DNA from: Methylotenera sp.
GTDB lineage: Bacteria > Pseudomonadota > Gammaproteobacteria > Burkholderiales > Methylophilaceae
NCBI GenBank assembly: GCA_027487055.1
Contig: JAIYEJ010000058.1
Location: 1 to 8,153, forward strand
Direction: 5' to 3'
Length of the DNA: 8,153 bases
Shown in pieces: positions 1 to 6,041 of the stretch (its first letter is position 1; each line of letters opens with the position of its first letter). The notes under the pieces were generated by a model, which saw nothing but the letters and a program-made list of their open reading frames with translations, was not told the origin of the DNA and searched no databases. The position numbers and the translations under genes were made by a program.

Positions 1-1
1 A

Positions 2-1360
2 CAAGAATCAACGAAAAGCACTACAGAATCTTACAAATTACAAAAACATTCAGCCAAGCCATTAGTTGCTGGCCGCGCAGTGACGCAAAAAGTGGGTGTT
101 GGCCCTGTACGTATTGTGCTAGATCCAGCACAAATGCACGAAGTGCAACCTGGAGACGTATTGGTTGCTGACATGACAGATCCTAACTGGGAGCCAGTCA
201 TGAAGCGCGCCTCTGCATTAGTGACTAACCGCGGCGGACGTACTTGCCATGCGGCGATTATTGCTCGCGAATTGGGCATTCCAGCTATTGTGGGTTCAGT
301 GAATGCGACTGATTTACTTCGCGAGGGTGAAATTGTGACTGTCTCATGTGCAGAAGGTGAAACTGGTTTTGTTTACCATGGTGCGCTCGATTTTGAAGTT
401 TCAACGCAAGCAAATGCCGCCCTACCTAAGCCACCATGCAAAATCATGATGAACGTCGGTAACCCAGACATGGCATTCAGTTTTGCACAAATACCTAACG
501 ATGGCGTGGGTTTAGCGCGCTTAGAATTTGTGATTAATAATATGGTTGGCATTCACCCTAAAGCCATTTTGAATATGGATGCGATGCCAGCAACTATTCA
601 AGCCACAATTAAAAACCGCGCACGCGGTTACGCTAACCCTAAACAGTTTTATATTGATAAAGTTGCAGAAGGTGTAGCTACGATTGCGGCTGCATTCTAC
701 CCAAAACCAGTCATTGTGCGCACCTCAGACTTTAAATCGAATGAATACAAAAAGTTAGTCGGCGGTGACATTTATGAGCCAGATGAAGAAAACCCGATGA
801 TGGGCTTCCGTGGTGCGGCGCGTTACATGGCTGAAGAGTTCGAAGAATGCTTTGCCATGGAATGTACCGCAATGAAAAAAGTGCGTGACGAAATGGGCTT
901 GACTAATGTGGAACTCATGATTCCTTTTGTGCGTACGCTAGAGGAAGCTAAAGCAGTGACCGAAATCATGGCTAAAAACGGCTTAAAACGCGGTGAAAAC
1001 GGTTTACGCCTGATTATGATGTGCGAGATCCCTTCTAACGCTTTGCTTGCGGAACAGTTCTTGGAATATTTCGACGGCTTCTCAATCGGTTCTAACGATT
1101 TAACCCAACTCACTTTAGGTGTAGACCGTGACTCTGGCATTATGGCTAATAGTTTTGATGAACGTAACGACGCTGTGAAAGTCTTGCTCAAAATGGCCAT
1201 TAGTACTTGCAACCGCCTTGGCAAATATGTAGGCATTTGCGGTCAAGGTCCTTCTGACCATCCAGACTTTGCAGAATGGCTTGTTGCTGAAGGCATACAA
1301 TCAGTTTCTCTGAATCCAGACACGGTAATTGCAACATGGCAACGTATCACTAAGAAATAG
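2..1360 (+). CDS. ppsA: Phosphoenolpyruvate synthase, C-terminal part (5' end outside window)
   Basis: Cytoplasmic enzyme making PEP from pyruvate and ATP (giving AMP and Pi), the entry step of gluconeogenesis from C3 compounds. The reading frame is open to the window edge, so the GTG at 80 is internal. The 452 visible codons are about 57% of the usual ~790 residues; the ATP-grasp nucleotide-binding domain lies upstream. Visible residues about 40-110 form the swivelling phosphohistidine domain, with GGRTCHAA carrying the phospho-His (codon 248-250) and, two residues earlier, the Thr (242-244) that PpsR modifies in studied homologues. The C-terminal PEP/pyruvate-binding barrel follows: GLARLEF, MVGIHPKA, GFRGAARY, MMCEIPSN, GSNDLTQLTLGVDRD, and GICGQGPSDHPDF with the catalytic Cys (codon 1238-1240). 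All key residues seen are intact. The TAG stop overlaps the GTG start of ppsR by one base, implying one transcript and translational coupling. Confidence 0.97.
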   Translation, partial: QESTKSTTESYKLQKHSAKPLVAGRAVTQKVGVGPVRIVLDPAQMHEVQPGDVLVADMTDPNWEPVMKRASALVTNRGGRTCHAAIIARELGIPAIVGSVNATDLLREGEIVTVSCAEGETGFVYHGALDFEVSTQANAALPKPPCKIMMNVGNPDMAFSFAQIPNDGVGLARLEFVINNMVGIHPKAILNMDAMPATIQATIKNRARGYANPKQFYIDKVAEGVATIAAAFYPKPVIVRTSDFKSNEYKKLVGGDIYEPDEENPMMGFRGAARYMAEEFEECFAMECTAMKKVRDEMGLTNVELMIPFVRTLEEAKAVTEIMAKNGLKRGENGLRLIMMCEIPSNALLAEQFLEYFDGFSIGSNDLTQLTLGVDRDSGIMANSFDERNDAVKVLLKMAISTCNRLGKYVGICGQGPSDHPDFAEWLVAEGIQSVSLNPDTVIATWQRITKK

Positions 1361-2172
1361 TGAAAATCGAACGTACGGTATTTTTTATATCCGATGGTAC
1401 TGGCATTACAGCCGGTGCCTTGGGTCAATTACTCGCGCATTTTCCGCAAACCAACTTTAAACAAGTTCGAGCACCGTTTACTGACTCTATTCCCAAAATA
1501 GAAGAAGCTAAACAACGCATACTGATTGCCAAAGCGGCTGATGGTATGCGTCCCGTTGTAATTATGTCATTGGGTAATAAAGAGCATCGTGCTTTACTTA
1601 AAGAGGCTGACGCTTATTTTATTGATCTCTTTAATACGTTTATCGACCCACTTGGGGTTGAGTTAGCGCAAGAACCTTTAACAGGCAAAGGCATTGCGCA
1701 CGGCGTCATGGGTGCTAACTATCATGAGCGAATGGAAGCGATTAATTTTACTCTGACGCACGACGATGGTATGACGCATGGCGGGTTAGCAGATGCACAA
1801 GTGATTCTAATTGGCGTTTCACGTTGCGGCAAAACACCAACAAGCATTTATTTAGCCATGCAATTTGGCATAAAAGCCGCAAATTATCCTTTGATTCCCG
1901 AAGATTTTGAACGCAATAATCTGCCTGAGGTCCTTTCACAATACACAGACAAATTGTTTGGTCTCACTATTAAACCTGAGCGTTTGCATTCTGTGCGCTC
2001 AGAGCGTCGGCCAGATAGCTTTTATGCATCGTTAGATAATTGCCGTTCAGAAATTGCAATCGCTGAACGTTTGATGAAAGCGGCAAATGTTCCCTGTGCG
2101 GATTCTACCAGCCGTTCTATTGAAGAACTTTCTGCCATTATTTTACAAAAAATTCGCCAGCCAGTTAAATAA
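1360..2172 (+). CDS. ppsR: PEP synthase regulatory protein (bifunctional kinase/pyrophosphorylase, DUF299 family)
   Basis: A 270-aa cytoplasmic enzyme that inactivates PpsA by ADP-dependent phosphorylation of the Thr beside the phospho-His and reactivates it by Pi-dependent dephosphorylation (family knowledge). Family motifs are seen in order: N-terminal FFISDGTGITAG (residues 8-19), THDDG (133-137), the Walker A-like loop GVSRCGKTPTS (152-162), and C-terminal STSRSIEE (249-256). Length is typical. The GTG start is chosen because it gives the usual short N-terminus before the FFISDGTG motif and overlaps the ppsA stop as TAGTG. No good Shine-Dalgarno precedes it, so translation probably depends on ribosomes finishing ppsA. 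In E. coli the two genes are divergent, whereas here regulator and target share an operon. The gene ends 31 bp from the convergent chrA stop, with no convincing terminator hairpin between them. The paralogous family acting on pyruvate phosphate dikinase is excluded by context. Confidence 0.96.
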   Translation: MKIERTVFFISDGTGITAGALGQLLAHFPQTNFKQVRAPFTDSIPKIEEAKQRILIAKAADGMRPVVIMSLGNKEHRALLKEADAYFIDLFNTFIDPLGVELAQEPLTGKGIAHGVMGANYHERMEAINFTLTHDDGMTHGGLADAQVILIGVSRCGKTPTSIYLAMQFGIKAANYPLIPEDFERNNLPEVLSQYTDKLFGLTIKPERLHSVRSERRPDSFYASLDNCRSEIAIAERLMKAANVPCADSTSRSIEELSAIILQKIRQPVK

Positions 2173-2203
2173 GTTACTTTTCGTATTACTTTCATATTCA
2201 ATA

Positions 2204-3538
2204 TTAGTTTTGAATTAAATTCTGAAGTAATCCAAATGCAGCAAATATCGTGATTAATTGCATTATATTTGACTTTAATTTAAGCAACATAAACCCTGCT
2301 ACAATAATCGCTGCCCCAGCAACCTCATCTATATTGGCTTCCAGACCATTTGGAAAGATGATGTGCTGTCCAAAGAATAATGCCAAACTCACAATCACCC
2401 CTACAACAGCTGCACTAATTGCAGCTAGTGGCGCAGTAAAATTAAGATTTTTCTGCGTAGATTCTATAAATGGCGCCCCAACAAAAATAAATATAAATGA
2501 AGGTAAAAACGTAAAAAAAGTGACAATAGCAGCCGCTAATATGGCTGATAGTATAGGGTTTTGAATAACATCATGTGACCAACCGCCCACAAAACCAACA
2601 AAAGCAACCACCATAATCAAAGGACCTGGCGTTGTTTCACCCAATGCGAGGCCGTCCATCATTTGCTCCGCGGTCAACCAATTAAAATGGGTAACTGCAC
2701 CTTGATACACATAAGGTAACACCGCATATGCACCACCAAATGTGAGTAATGCTGCTTTCGTAAAAAACCATGCCATTTGCGTGTAAAGCGTATTCCAACC
2801 ATAAATTAGCGTGAGTCCTGCCATTGCGATTATCCAAATCACCAATCCGACCAATAACATTCTAAATAAACACTGCCAATTAAATATCGCATGCGCAGGC
2901 GTTGGCGTATCGTCATCAATAATTGCCTTGCCATATGTTTTATGACTTGCAACTTGCCATGAATGAGCAAACAAAAATGGATAATATCGATTAATCAAAT
3001 AACCAATTATTGCAGCACTTAACACGATGATAGGAAATGGCAACTTAAAAACAGTAATTGCCAAAAAAGACAAAATGGAAACTATCCATAACACCTTATT
3101 TTTAAGGGTTTTCGAGGCTATTCTGTAAGCTGCAAATAACACAATCGCCACGATTGCAGGTTTAATCCAATACATCACGCTGGCAATCGCTGACAAGTGC
3201 CCAAATTGTATGTAGATATAGCTCAATGCCATCAATATTATTAAAGATGGCAACACAAACAAACAGCCTGCAACGACTCCACCCAATGTGCGGTGCATCA
3301 GCCAACCTATGTAAATTGCAAGTTGTTGCGCTTCAGGCCCAGGCAGCACCATGCAATAATTGAGTGCATGCAAAAAGCGCTTTTCAGAAATCCATCGCTT
3401 ATTCTCAACCAAATCATGATGCATGATGGCGATTTGACTTGCTGGCCCACCAAAGCTTATAAATCCAAGTTTCAACCAATACAAAAAAGCTTGCTTGATT
3501 GTAGGCACAACTGGCGATTTATCAACAGATTTATTCAT
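2204..3538 (-). CDS. chrA: Two-domain chromate transporter, CHR/ChrA family
   Basis: A 444-aa inner-membrane protein of the CHR family; characterised ChrA proteins export chromate and confer resistance. Two homologous halves are visible. The N half has FGGPASQIAIMH (residues 29-40), an extramembrane stretch with LVENKRWIS, and LPGPEAQQLAIYIGW (65-79). The C half repeats the pattern with LLTFGGAYAVLPYV (264-277), WLTAEQMMDGLALGETTPGPL (about 287-307) and long hydrophobic helices to the C-terminus. A polar linker (about 190-215, with a DDDTPTP stretch) joins them. Length suits the long-chain bidomain type. The ATG at 3536-3538 is the only sensible start, though its Shine-Dalgarno is weak. A possible -10 (TATGAT, 3568-3573) lies just upstream without a good -35. 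No chrB or other metal-resistance gene adjoins it, so the true substrate is open: family knowledge supports an oxyanion, and chromate itself is inference. Confidence 0.9.
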   Translation of the reverse strand: MNKSVDKSPVVPTIKQAFLYWLKLGFISFGGPASQIAIMHHDLVENKRWISEKRFLHALNYCMVLPGPEAQQLAIYIGWLMHRTLGGVVAGCLFVLPSLIILMALSYIYIQFGHLSAIASVMYWIKPAIVAIVLFAAYRIASKTLKNKVLWIVSILSFLAITVFKLPFPIIVLSAAIIGYLINRYYPFLFAHSWQVASHKTYGKAIIDDDTPTPAHAIFNWQCLFRMLLVGLVIWIIAMAGLTLIYGWNTLYTQMAWFFTKAALLTFGGAYAVLPYVYQGAVTHFNWLTAEQMMDGLALGETTPGPLIMVVAFVGFVGGWSHDVIQNPILSAILAAAIVTFFTFLPSFIFIFVGAPFIESTQKNLNFTAPLAAISAAVVGVIVSLALFFGQHIIFPNGLEANIDEVAGAAIIVAGFMLLKLKSNIMQLITIFAAFGLLQNLIQN

Positions 3539-3567
3539 TTCATCGTCAAATTTACAAGGAGAATTGC

Positions 3568-3573
3568 ATCATA
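3568..3573 (-). promoter_or_regulatory. Possible -10 element for chrA
   Basis: TATGAT on the minus strand, 29 bases upstream of the chrA ATG. It matches the sigma-70 -10 consensus at five of six positions, but there is no recognisable -35 at 16-18 bp, only a T-rich tract. A weak call. Confidence 0.2.
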
Positions 3574-3631
3574 GCGAATAAACAAAAAACTAAAAAGAAA
3601 TTTCATTAGTTGGAAAAAATTGACACAAATA

Positions 3632-3671
3632 TAACGTTAAGTGTCTACTATCATTAGCTTTTGCTAACGTT
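3632..3671 (+). promoter_or_regulatory. Paired TAACGTT repeats, possible activator (UAS) sites
   Basis: TAACGTT occurs at 3632-3638 and again at 3665-3671, 33 bp apart (about three helical turns), each containing the palindrome AACGTT. Around and between them are GACAC (3622-3626) facing GTGTC (3641-3645), and TTAGC-TTTT-GCTAA (3654-3667). Relative to the start predicted from the sigma-54 promoter downstream, the repeats lie at about -130 to -90, the usual distance for enhancer-binding-protein sites. A 14-bp perfect palindrome (3677-3690) sits between them and the promoter. The function is inferred from spacing only. A TTGACA at 3620-3625 lacks a well-spaced -10. Confidence 0.25.
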
Positions 3672-3734
3672 TTGAACATTTAATTAAATGACAAAACTGA
3701 ATCTCTTAACTAGTATTTATACAACCAATATTAA

Positions 3735-3751
3735 TTGGCATACAAAATGCT
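3735..3751 (+). promoter_or_regulatory. Sigma-54 (RpoN) type -24/-12 promoter
   Basis: The stretch starts TTGGCATA and ends ATGCT. The invariant GG (3737-3738) and GC (3749-3750) are exactly 12 bp apart. It matches the RpoN consensus TTGGCAYR-N4-TTGCW except for A in place of the first T of TTGC. Transcription would start near 3761, giving a leader of about 50 nt to the ATG at 3812. The -24 element overlaps a CCAAT-ATTA-ATTGG inverted repeat (3725-3738). The only gene downstream on this strand is the small acidic ORF. Confidence 0.5.
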
Positions 3752-3811
3752 TAATATTCATTAGGAGTTTTAATTTTTAAATTCACAATGTAAGAGAAAG
3801 GTTTAATTGAC

Positions 3812-3985
3812 ATGTCAAATACAACAAAAACAAGTCCAGATAAAATTAAATTACTAGATCAAATGCTAGAAGATATTGCAGGTGATGAATTTGATGACTT
3901 TGATACATCAGAAGGTAGTGCTAGCGCAAATATAAAGCGCCATGACATTACTGAAGACTTTGATATTATTGATTTTTTGCATTAG
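3812..3985 (+). CDS. Small acidic protein of unknown function (57 aa)
   Basis: I do not recognise this protein. The frame runs from ATG 3812 to TAG 3983-3985, and GAGAAAGG (3794-3801) is a credible Shine-Dalgarno 10 nt before the ATG. Of 57 residues, 15 are Asp/Glu and 5 are Lys/Arg, giving a net charge near -10. There is no Cys, Trp, Tyr or Pro-rich segment, no signal peptide and no membrane helix. Residues 10-23 (DKIKLLDQMLEDIA) look like an amphipathic helix, and two similar acidic-aromatic stretches follow: DEFDDFD (25-31) and EDFDIIDF (48-55). Such charge suggests a cytoplasmic protein binding a basic partner or nucleic-acid-binding protein, but this is speculation. The upstream sigma-54-like promoter supports a real, regulated gene. 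It stands alone, convergent with the C2HC gene 98 bp further on. It is too short for common gene-calling cut-offs. Confidence 0.6.
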   Translation: MSNTTKTSPDKIKLLDQMLEDIAGDEFDDFDTSEGSASANIKRHDITEDFDIIDFLH

Positions 3986-4007
3986 TAACAAAACATAGCA
4001 ACTTTCC

Positions 4008-4022
4008 CTTAGCAACGCTAAG
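4008..4022. terminator. Weak hairpin between convergent small genes
   Basis: CTTAGC-AAC-GCTAAG is a perfect 6-bp stem with a 3-nt loop, 22 nt after the acidic gene's stop and in the gap to the convergent C2HC gene. Neither strand has a following T-tract, so an intrinsic terminator is doubtful; it could be a 3'-end stabilising structure. The rest of 3986-4083 shows nothing recognisable. Confidence 0.25.
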
Positions 4023-4083
4023 TCTAGCTTGCGTATTGCTGTAGTGTTTGGATAACTTTAACTATCGAAACATTTAAATAAGT

Positions 4084-4305
4084 CTAATCAGAAATATCAG
4101 CGCTTGATGAATCATTTGAGTTTGAATGTTCATTGCACTCAAACCCAGTTCGTTCTAATTGCAGCTTGTATTCACAAGTTGGCAAATGCCCATCTAGATT
4201 ACCATTGATTTTGGTGGTCACTATCTTACAAAAAGCGCATTGATACGTGAAGGCCTTACCTTCAACGTGCTCTTGTGGATAATCAATGTAATATGGTTTT
4301 TTCAT
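4084..4305 (-). CDS. Small C2HC zinc-site protein, function unknown (73 aa)
   Basis: A hypothetical protein I cannot name. Its clearest feature is C23-x2-C26-x13-H40-x3-C44, the spacing of a classical zinc finger with the last His replaced by Cys; C57 and H60 could be further ligands. The core (about residues 16-57) reads as a compact zinc-ribbon or finger: aromatic TYQC before the first knuckle, then GHLPTCEYKLQLE, a likely helix. The C-terminus (58-73) is a polar Asn/Ser/Asp-rich tail. There is no signal peptide or membrane helix. The ATG has a moderate AGGTG Shine-Dalgarno about 11 nt upstream. The gene starts only 32 nt after the encoded CCA of tRNA-Ser on the same strand, with no hairpin or obvious promoter between, so it may be transcribed as part of the tRNA precursor. 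Nucleic-acid binding is possible but is inferred from the zinc pattern alone. Confidence 0.62.
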   Translation of the reverse strand: MKKPYYIDYPQEHVEGKAFTYQCAFCKIVTTKINGNLDGHLPTCEYKLQLERTGFECNEHSNSNDSSSADISD

Positions 4306-4337
4306 GCTGTATTAAACACCTAATAAATAATAATCAC

Positions 4338-4427
4338 TGGCGGAGAGAGAGGGATTCGAACCCTCGACAGAGTTGCCCCTGTGCCACCTTTCCAGGGTGG
4401 TGACTTAAACCGCTCATCCATCTCTCC
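4338..4427 (-). tRNA. tRNA-Ser (anticodon GGA)
   Basis: A 90-nt class II tRNA with encoded CCA (4338-4340 on the plus strand as TGG). The acceptor GGAGAGA (4421-4427) pairs fully with TCTCTCC (4342-4348); the discriminator is G. The anticodon stem is CCACC/GGTGG with loop CTGGAAA; the anticodon GGA is at 4391-4393 and reads UCC/UCU serine codons. A long variable arm with ACAG/CTGT pairing and the T-arm GAGGG-TTCGAAT-CCCTC confirm serine identity. It has its own promoter just upstream. The C2HC gene follows 32 nt after the CCA end. Confidence 0.98.
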
Positions 4428-4449
4428 GAATCGTTGGATACAGGCGCGG

Positions 4450-4455
4450 ATTATA
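4450..4455 (-). promoter_or_regulatory. -10 element of the tRNA-Ser promoter
   Basis: A perfect TATAAT on the minus strand, 22 bp upstream of the mature tRNA 5' end, followed by a GC-rich discriminator (CCGCGCC). That combination is typical of stable-RNA promoters under stringent (ppGpp/DksA) control. No good -35 at 16-18 bp is visible; TTGGCT is 22 bp away. The predicted start is near 4443, giving a short 5' leader. Confidence 0.55.
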
Positions 4456-4503
4456 TACGACACGATGCATGAAATATAGCCAAGCATTGATAAAATGGAT
4501 TAA

Positions 4504-5739
4504 TTAAGCGTTAAGAAAATAGGTTTGCATCTTCCCTTTACCTTTTATTTGAACCATTCCACGCGACTCAAATTGATATTTGTTTTCTAGTAATTGATAC
4601 GTTAAGTCACTCACCTGTATAGCGCCTGGCAAACTTGTGCTTTCCATGCGGCTTGCTAGATTAACAGGGTCACCCCATATGTCATAAGCAAACTTACTTG
4701 TACCAATCACCCCAGCGACGACTGGCCCACTACTAATACCTATTCGCATTTTGAGCGTATTATCAGTTTGTACATTAAATGTCGCTAACTCTTGTTGCAT
4801 TTCTAATGCTAATTGTGCAATCACTTCAGCATGGTCAAGCCTTGCTACCGGCGCGCCACCAACAACCATATAGCCATCGCCTATCGTTTTAATTTTCTCT
4901 AAACCATGTTTATCTGCAAGTGCATCAAACCGTGAGAATATTTGACTTAATAAATCTACCAATTCAGCTGGTGGCATAGATGATGTCATTTTCGTAAAAC
5001 CTACTATGTCGGCAAACAACACAGTAACAGCTTCATGACTATCTGCAATACGCATGTCATTATCTTTGAGTCGGTTGGCAATTGATTTTGGTAAGATATT
5101 CAAAAGTAACTTTTCTGACCTTGCTTGCTCAAAACCTAACTCTAGCAAGGTACGCTCTTTTTGGCTTTGAAAATAAAACATCACAGCATACAAAATACAA
5201 GCCACGCCCATAATGTTCATTAAGAAAAATGTGTCCTTAATATGACCTGGGATGGGCAAAGAGTTACCAATAAATATGTAATTAAGCTTCCAAGATAGTC
5301 CTGATAGCAACGTAAACAACATAAACCAAGGCGTTGATTGTTTTGTGCCTAATATCATTAGCGCGCCAATAGGTGACAAAATCGCCCAAATTGCGATGCC
5401 ACTTGAAGCTTCATAGCCGCCAATTGCCCATTGCATAAAAAACGGCATCACAAGCAACATGACTAATTGCGTAAAAGTAAAATAGGCGTAGCGCTTACTT
5501 CGATAAAACACCAGCAAGCTTGCGTAAGAAACAATGATATAAACATAAGGAACAGCAGCCATTAAGGCATAGCCATCACCTAAACCAGAAAGTGTATATA
5601 TCCAAAAAATACAGACTAGACTTTCTGCAAAAACTAAAATTGTGAGTATTGCCTTACCAAGGGTGGAGTCTGATGGACGGCTTATGCTATTCCAAAACTC
5701 TCTTGTTGTAATACCAAACGCGGTATGTGAATCAGACAT
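4504..5739 (-). CDS. Membrane-bound class III adenylate cyclase
   Basis: A 411-aa predicted inner-membrane protein making cAMP from ATP. The N-terminus has about six hydrophobic helices (near residues 29-50, 58-79, 85-104, 113-130, 137-150 and 170-190), then a connecting helix with the LLLNILPKSIANRLK linker (211-225) found before many class III catalytic domains. The cyclase domain (about 235-410) has the metal-binding Asp pair D244 (FADIVGF) and D288 (TIGDGYM), the purine-selecting pair K284 and D353 (YDIWGDPVN) expected for ATP rather than GTP, and transition-state residues N360 and R364 (NLASRM). All six catalytic positions are present, so a homodimer should be active. No PAS, GAF, HAMP or CHASE module is recognisable; the membrane domain may itself be the sensor. 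The ATG at 5737-5739 has only a weak GGA Shine-Dalgarno. Substrate preference is from residue identity and is not measured. Confidence 0.9.
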   Translation of the reverse strand: MSDSHTAFGITTREFWNSISRPSDSTLGKAILTILVFAESLVCIFWIYTLSGLGDGYALMAAVPYVYIIVSYASLLVFYRSKRYAYFTFTQLVMLLVMPFFMQWAIGGYEASSGIAIWAILSPIGALMILGTKQSTPWFMLFTLLSGLSWKLNYIFIGNSLPIPGHIKDTFFLMNIMGVACILYAVMFYFQSQKERTLLELGFEQARSEKLLLNILPKSIANRLKDNDMRIADSHEAVTVLFADIVGFTKMTSSMPPAELVDLLSQIFSRFDALADKHGLEKIKTIGDGYMVVGGAPVARLDHAEVIAQLALEMQQELATFNVQTDNTLKMRIGISSGPVVAGVIGTSKFAYDIWGDPVNLASRMESTSLPGAIQVSDLTYQLLENKYQFESRGMVQIKGKGKMQTYFLNA

Positions 5740-5781
5740 AAATCAAATAGTGTTCCAGAAAAAATTTAAATCTAATAATAA

Positions 5782-5819
5782 TTATTTCGCAAACTATATC
5801 TTATGCGCAAATTATGCGC
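5782..5819. repeat. Tandem TTATGCGC repeats upstream of the cyclase gene
   Basis: TTATGCGC occurs at 5801-5808 and 5812-5819, an 11-bp period (one helical turn). A related TTATTTCGCAAA lies at 5782-5793 and resembles TTATGCGCAAA (5801-5811). The array is 43-80 bp upstream of the cyclase ATG, where a promoter is expected. A TATAGT (minus strand) falls between the copies, without a good -35. It may be an activator or repressor site for the cyclase; no regulator can be named. Confidence 0.35.
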
Positions 5820-5892
5820 TATAACTCAATCAATAAAATTTTAAAAATATGCTTAGCAATGCTTGATTTGTGCTCGACTAAGGTTTATTGTT

Positions 5893-5948
5893 TTGCATCT
5901 GCTTAATTATAAAAAGCCTTTATTCATAAGGGCTTGAGCAAGATGCAA
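5893..5948. repeat. Nested inverted repeat between cyclase and aldehyde dehydrogenase genes
   Basis: Outer arms TTGCATCTGCT (5893-5903) and AGC-A-AGATGCAA (5937-5948) pair over 11 bp with one bulged A. Inside is a second hairpin (5914-5935) of 9 bp. The outer right arm TGCAA (5944-5948) could instead pair with TTGCA at 5961-5965, so alternative folds are possible. This is the main structure in the 302-bp intergenic stretch 5740-6041. Beyond it and the TTATGCGC array I see no gene and no convincing promoter there; an AACTTAAGTT palindrome (5953-5962) is also present. Confidence 0.5.
5911..5935 (-). terminator. Minus-strand intrinsic terminator-like hairpin
   Basis: Read on the minus strand, a 9-bp stem (AAGCCCTTA with TAAAGGCTT, one G-U pair, 4-nt loop) ends in five T residues followed by ATAATT. 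On the plus strand there is no T-tract, so the direction is toward the cyclase. No gene lies upstream on that strand before the dehydrogenase, so it would end a leader or small transcript starting near 5950-6040, or antisense reading from the dehydrogenase gene. Confidence 0.45.
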
Positions 5949-6041
5949 TTGAAACTTAAGTTGCAACAAAAATATAACGATGTAATGCGGTTTGGATAAC
6001 AGAATTACTACATAATCACGTGGAAAACTAGAGGAGTCAGC

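Noticed and set aside
823..1236. 137-codon minus-strand open frame
   Set aside because: Lies entirely within the well-conserved ppsA coding region, with low-complexity Ser/Lys-rich composition and no family motifs; an antisense shadow.
2250..2564. 104-codon plus-strand open frame
   Set aside because: Antisense to the C-terminal half of chrA; composition mirrors the hydrophobic codons on the other strand.
3620..3651. Sigma-70 promoter TTGACA ... TACTAT
   Set aside because: The -35 is perfect, but the best -10 is 20 bp away, beyond the usual spacing; the sigma-54 element nearer the gene fits better.
3761..3793. TTAGGAG followed by ATG-TAA (3788-3793) as a two-codon leader ORF
   Set aside because: The AGGAG is about 20 nt from the ATG, too far for normal initiation, and the start-stop is likely chance.
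4338..4427. tRNA-Ser as an integration site for a mobile element
   Set aside because: No integrase, no repeated tRNA 3' end and no foreign-looking gene cargo in the window.
4481..5865. CAAGCATTG (4481-4489) and CAATGCTTG (5857-5865) as inverted repeats flanking the cyclase, suggesting an inserted unit
   Set aside because: Only 9 bp match, no target duplication or transposase is present, and flanking bases diverge; expected by chance at this length scale.
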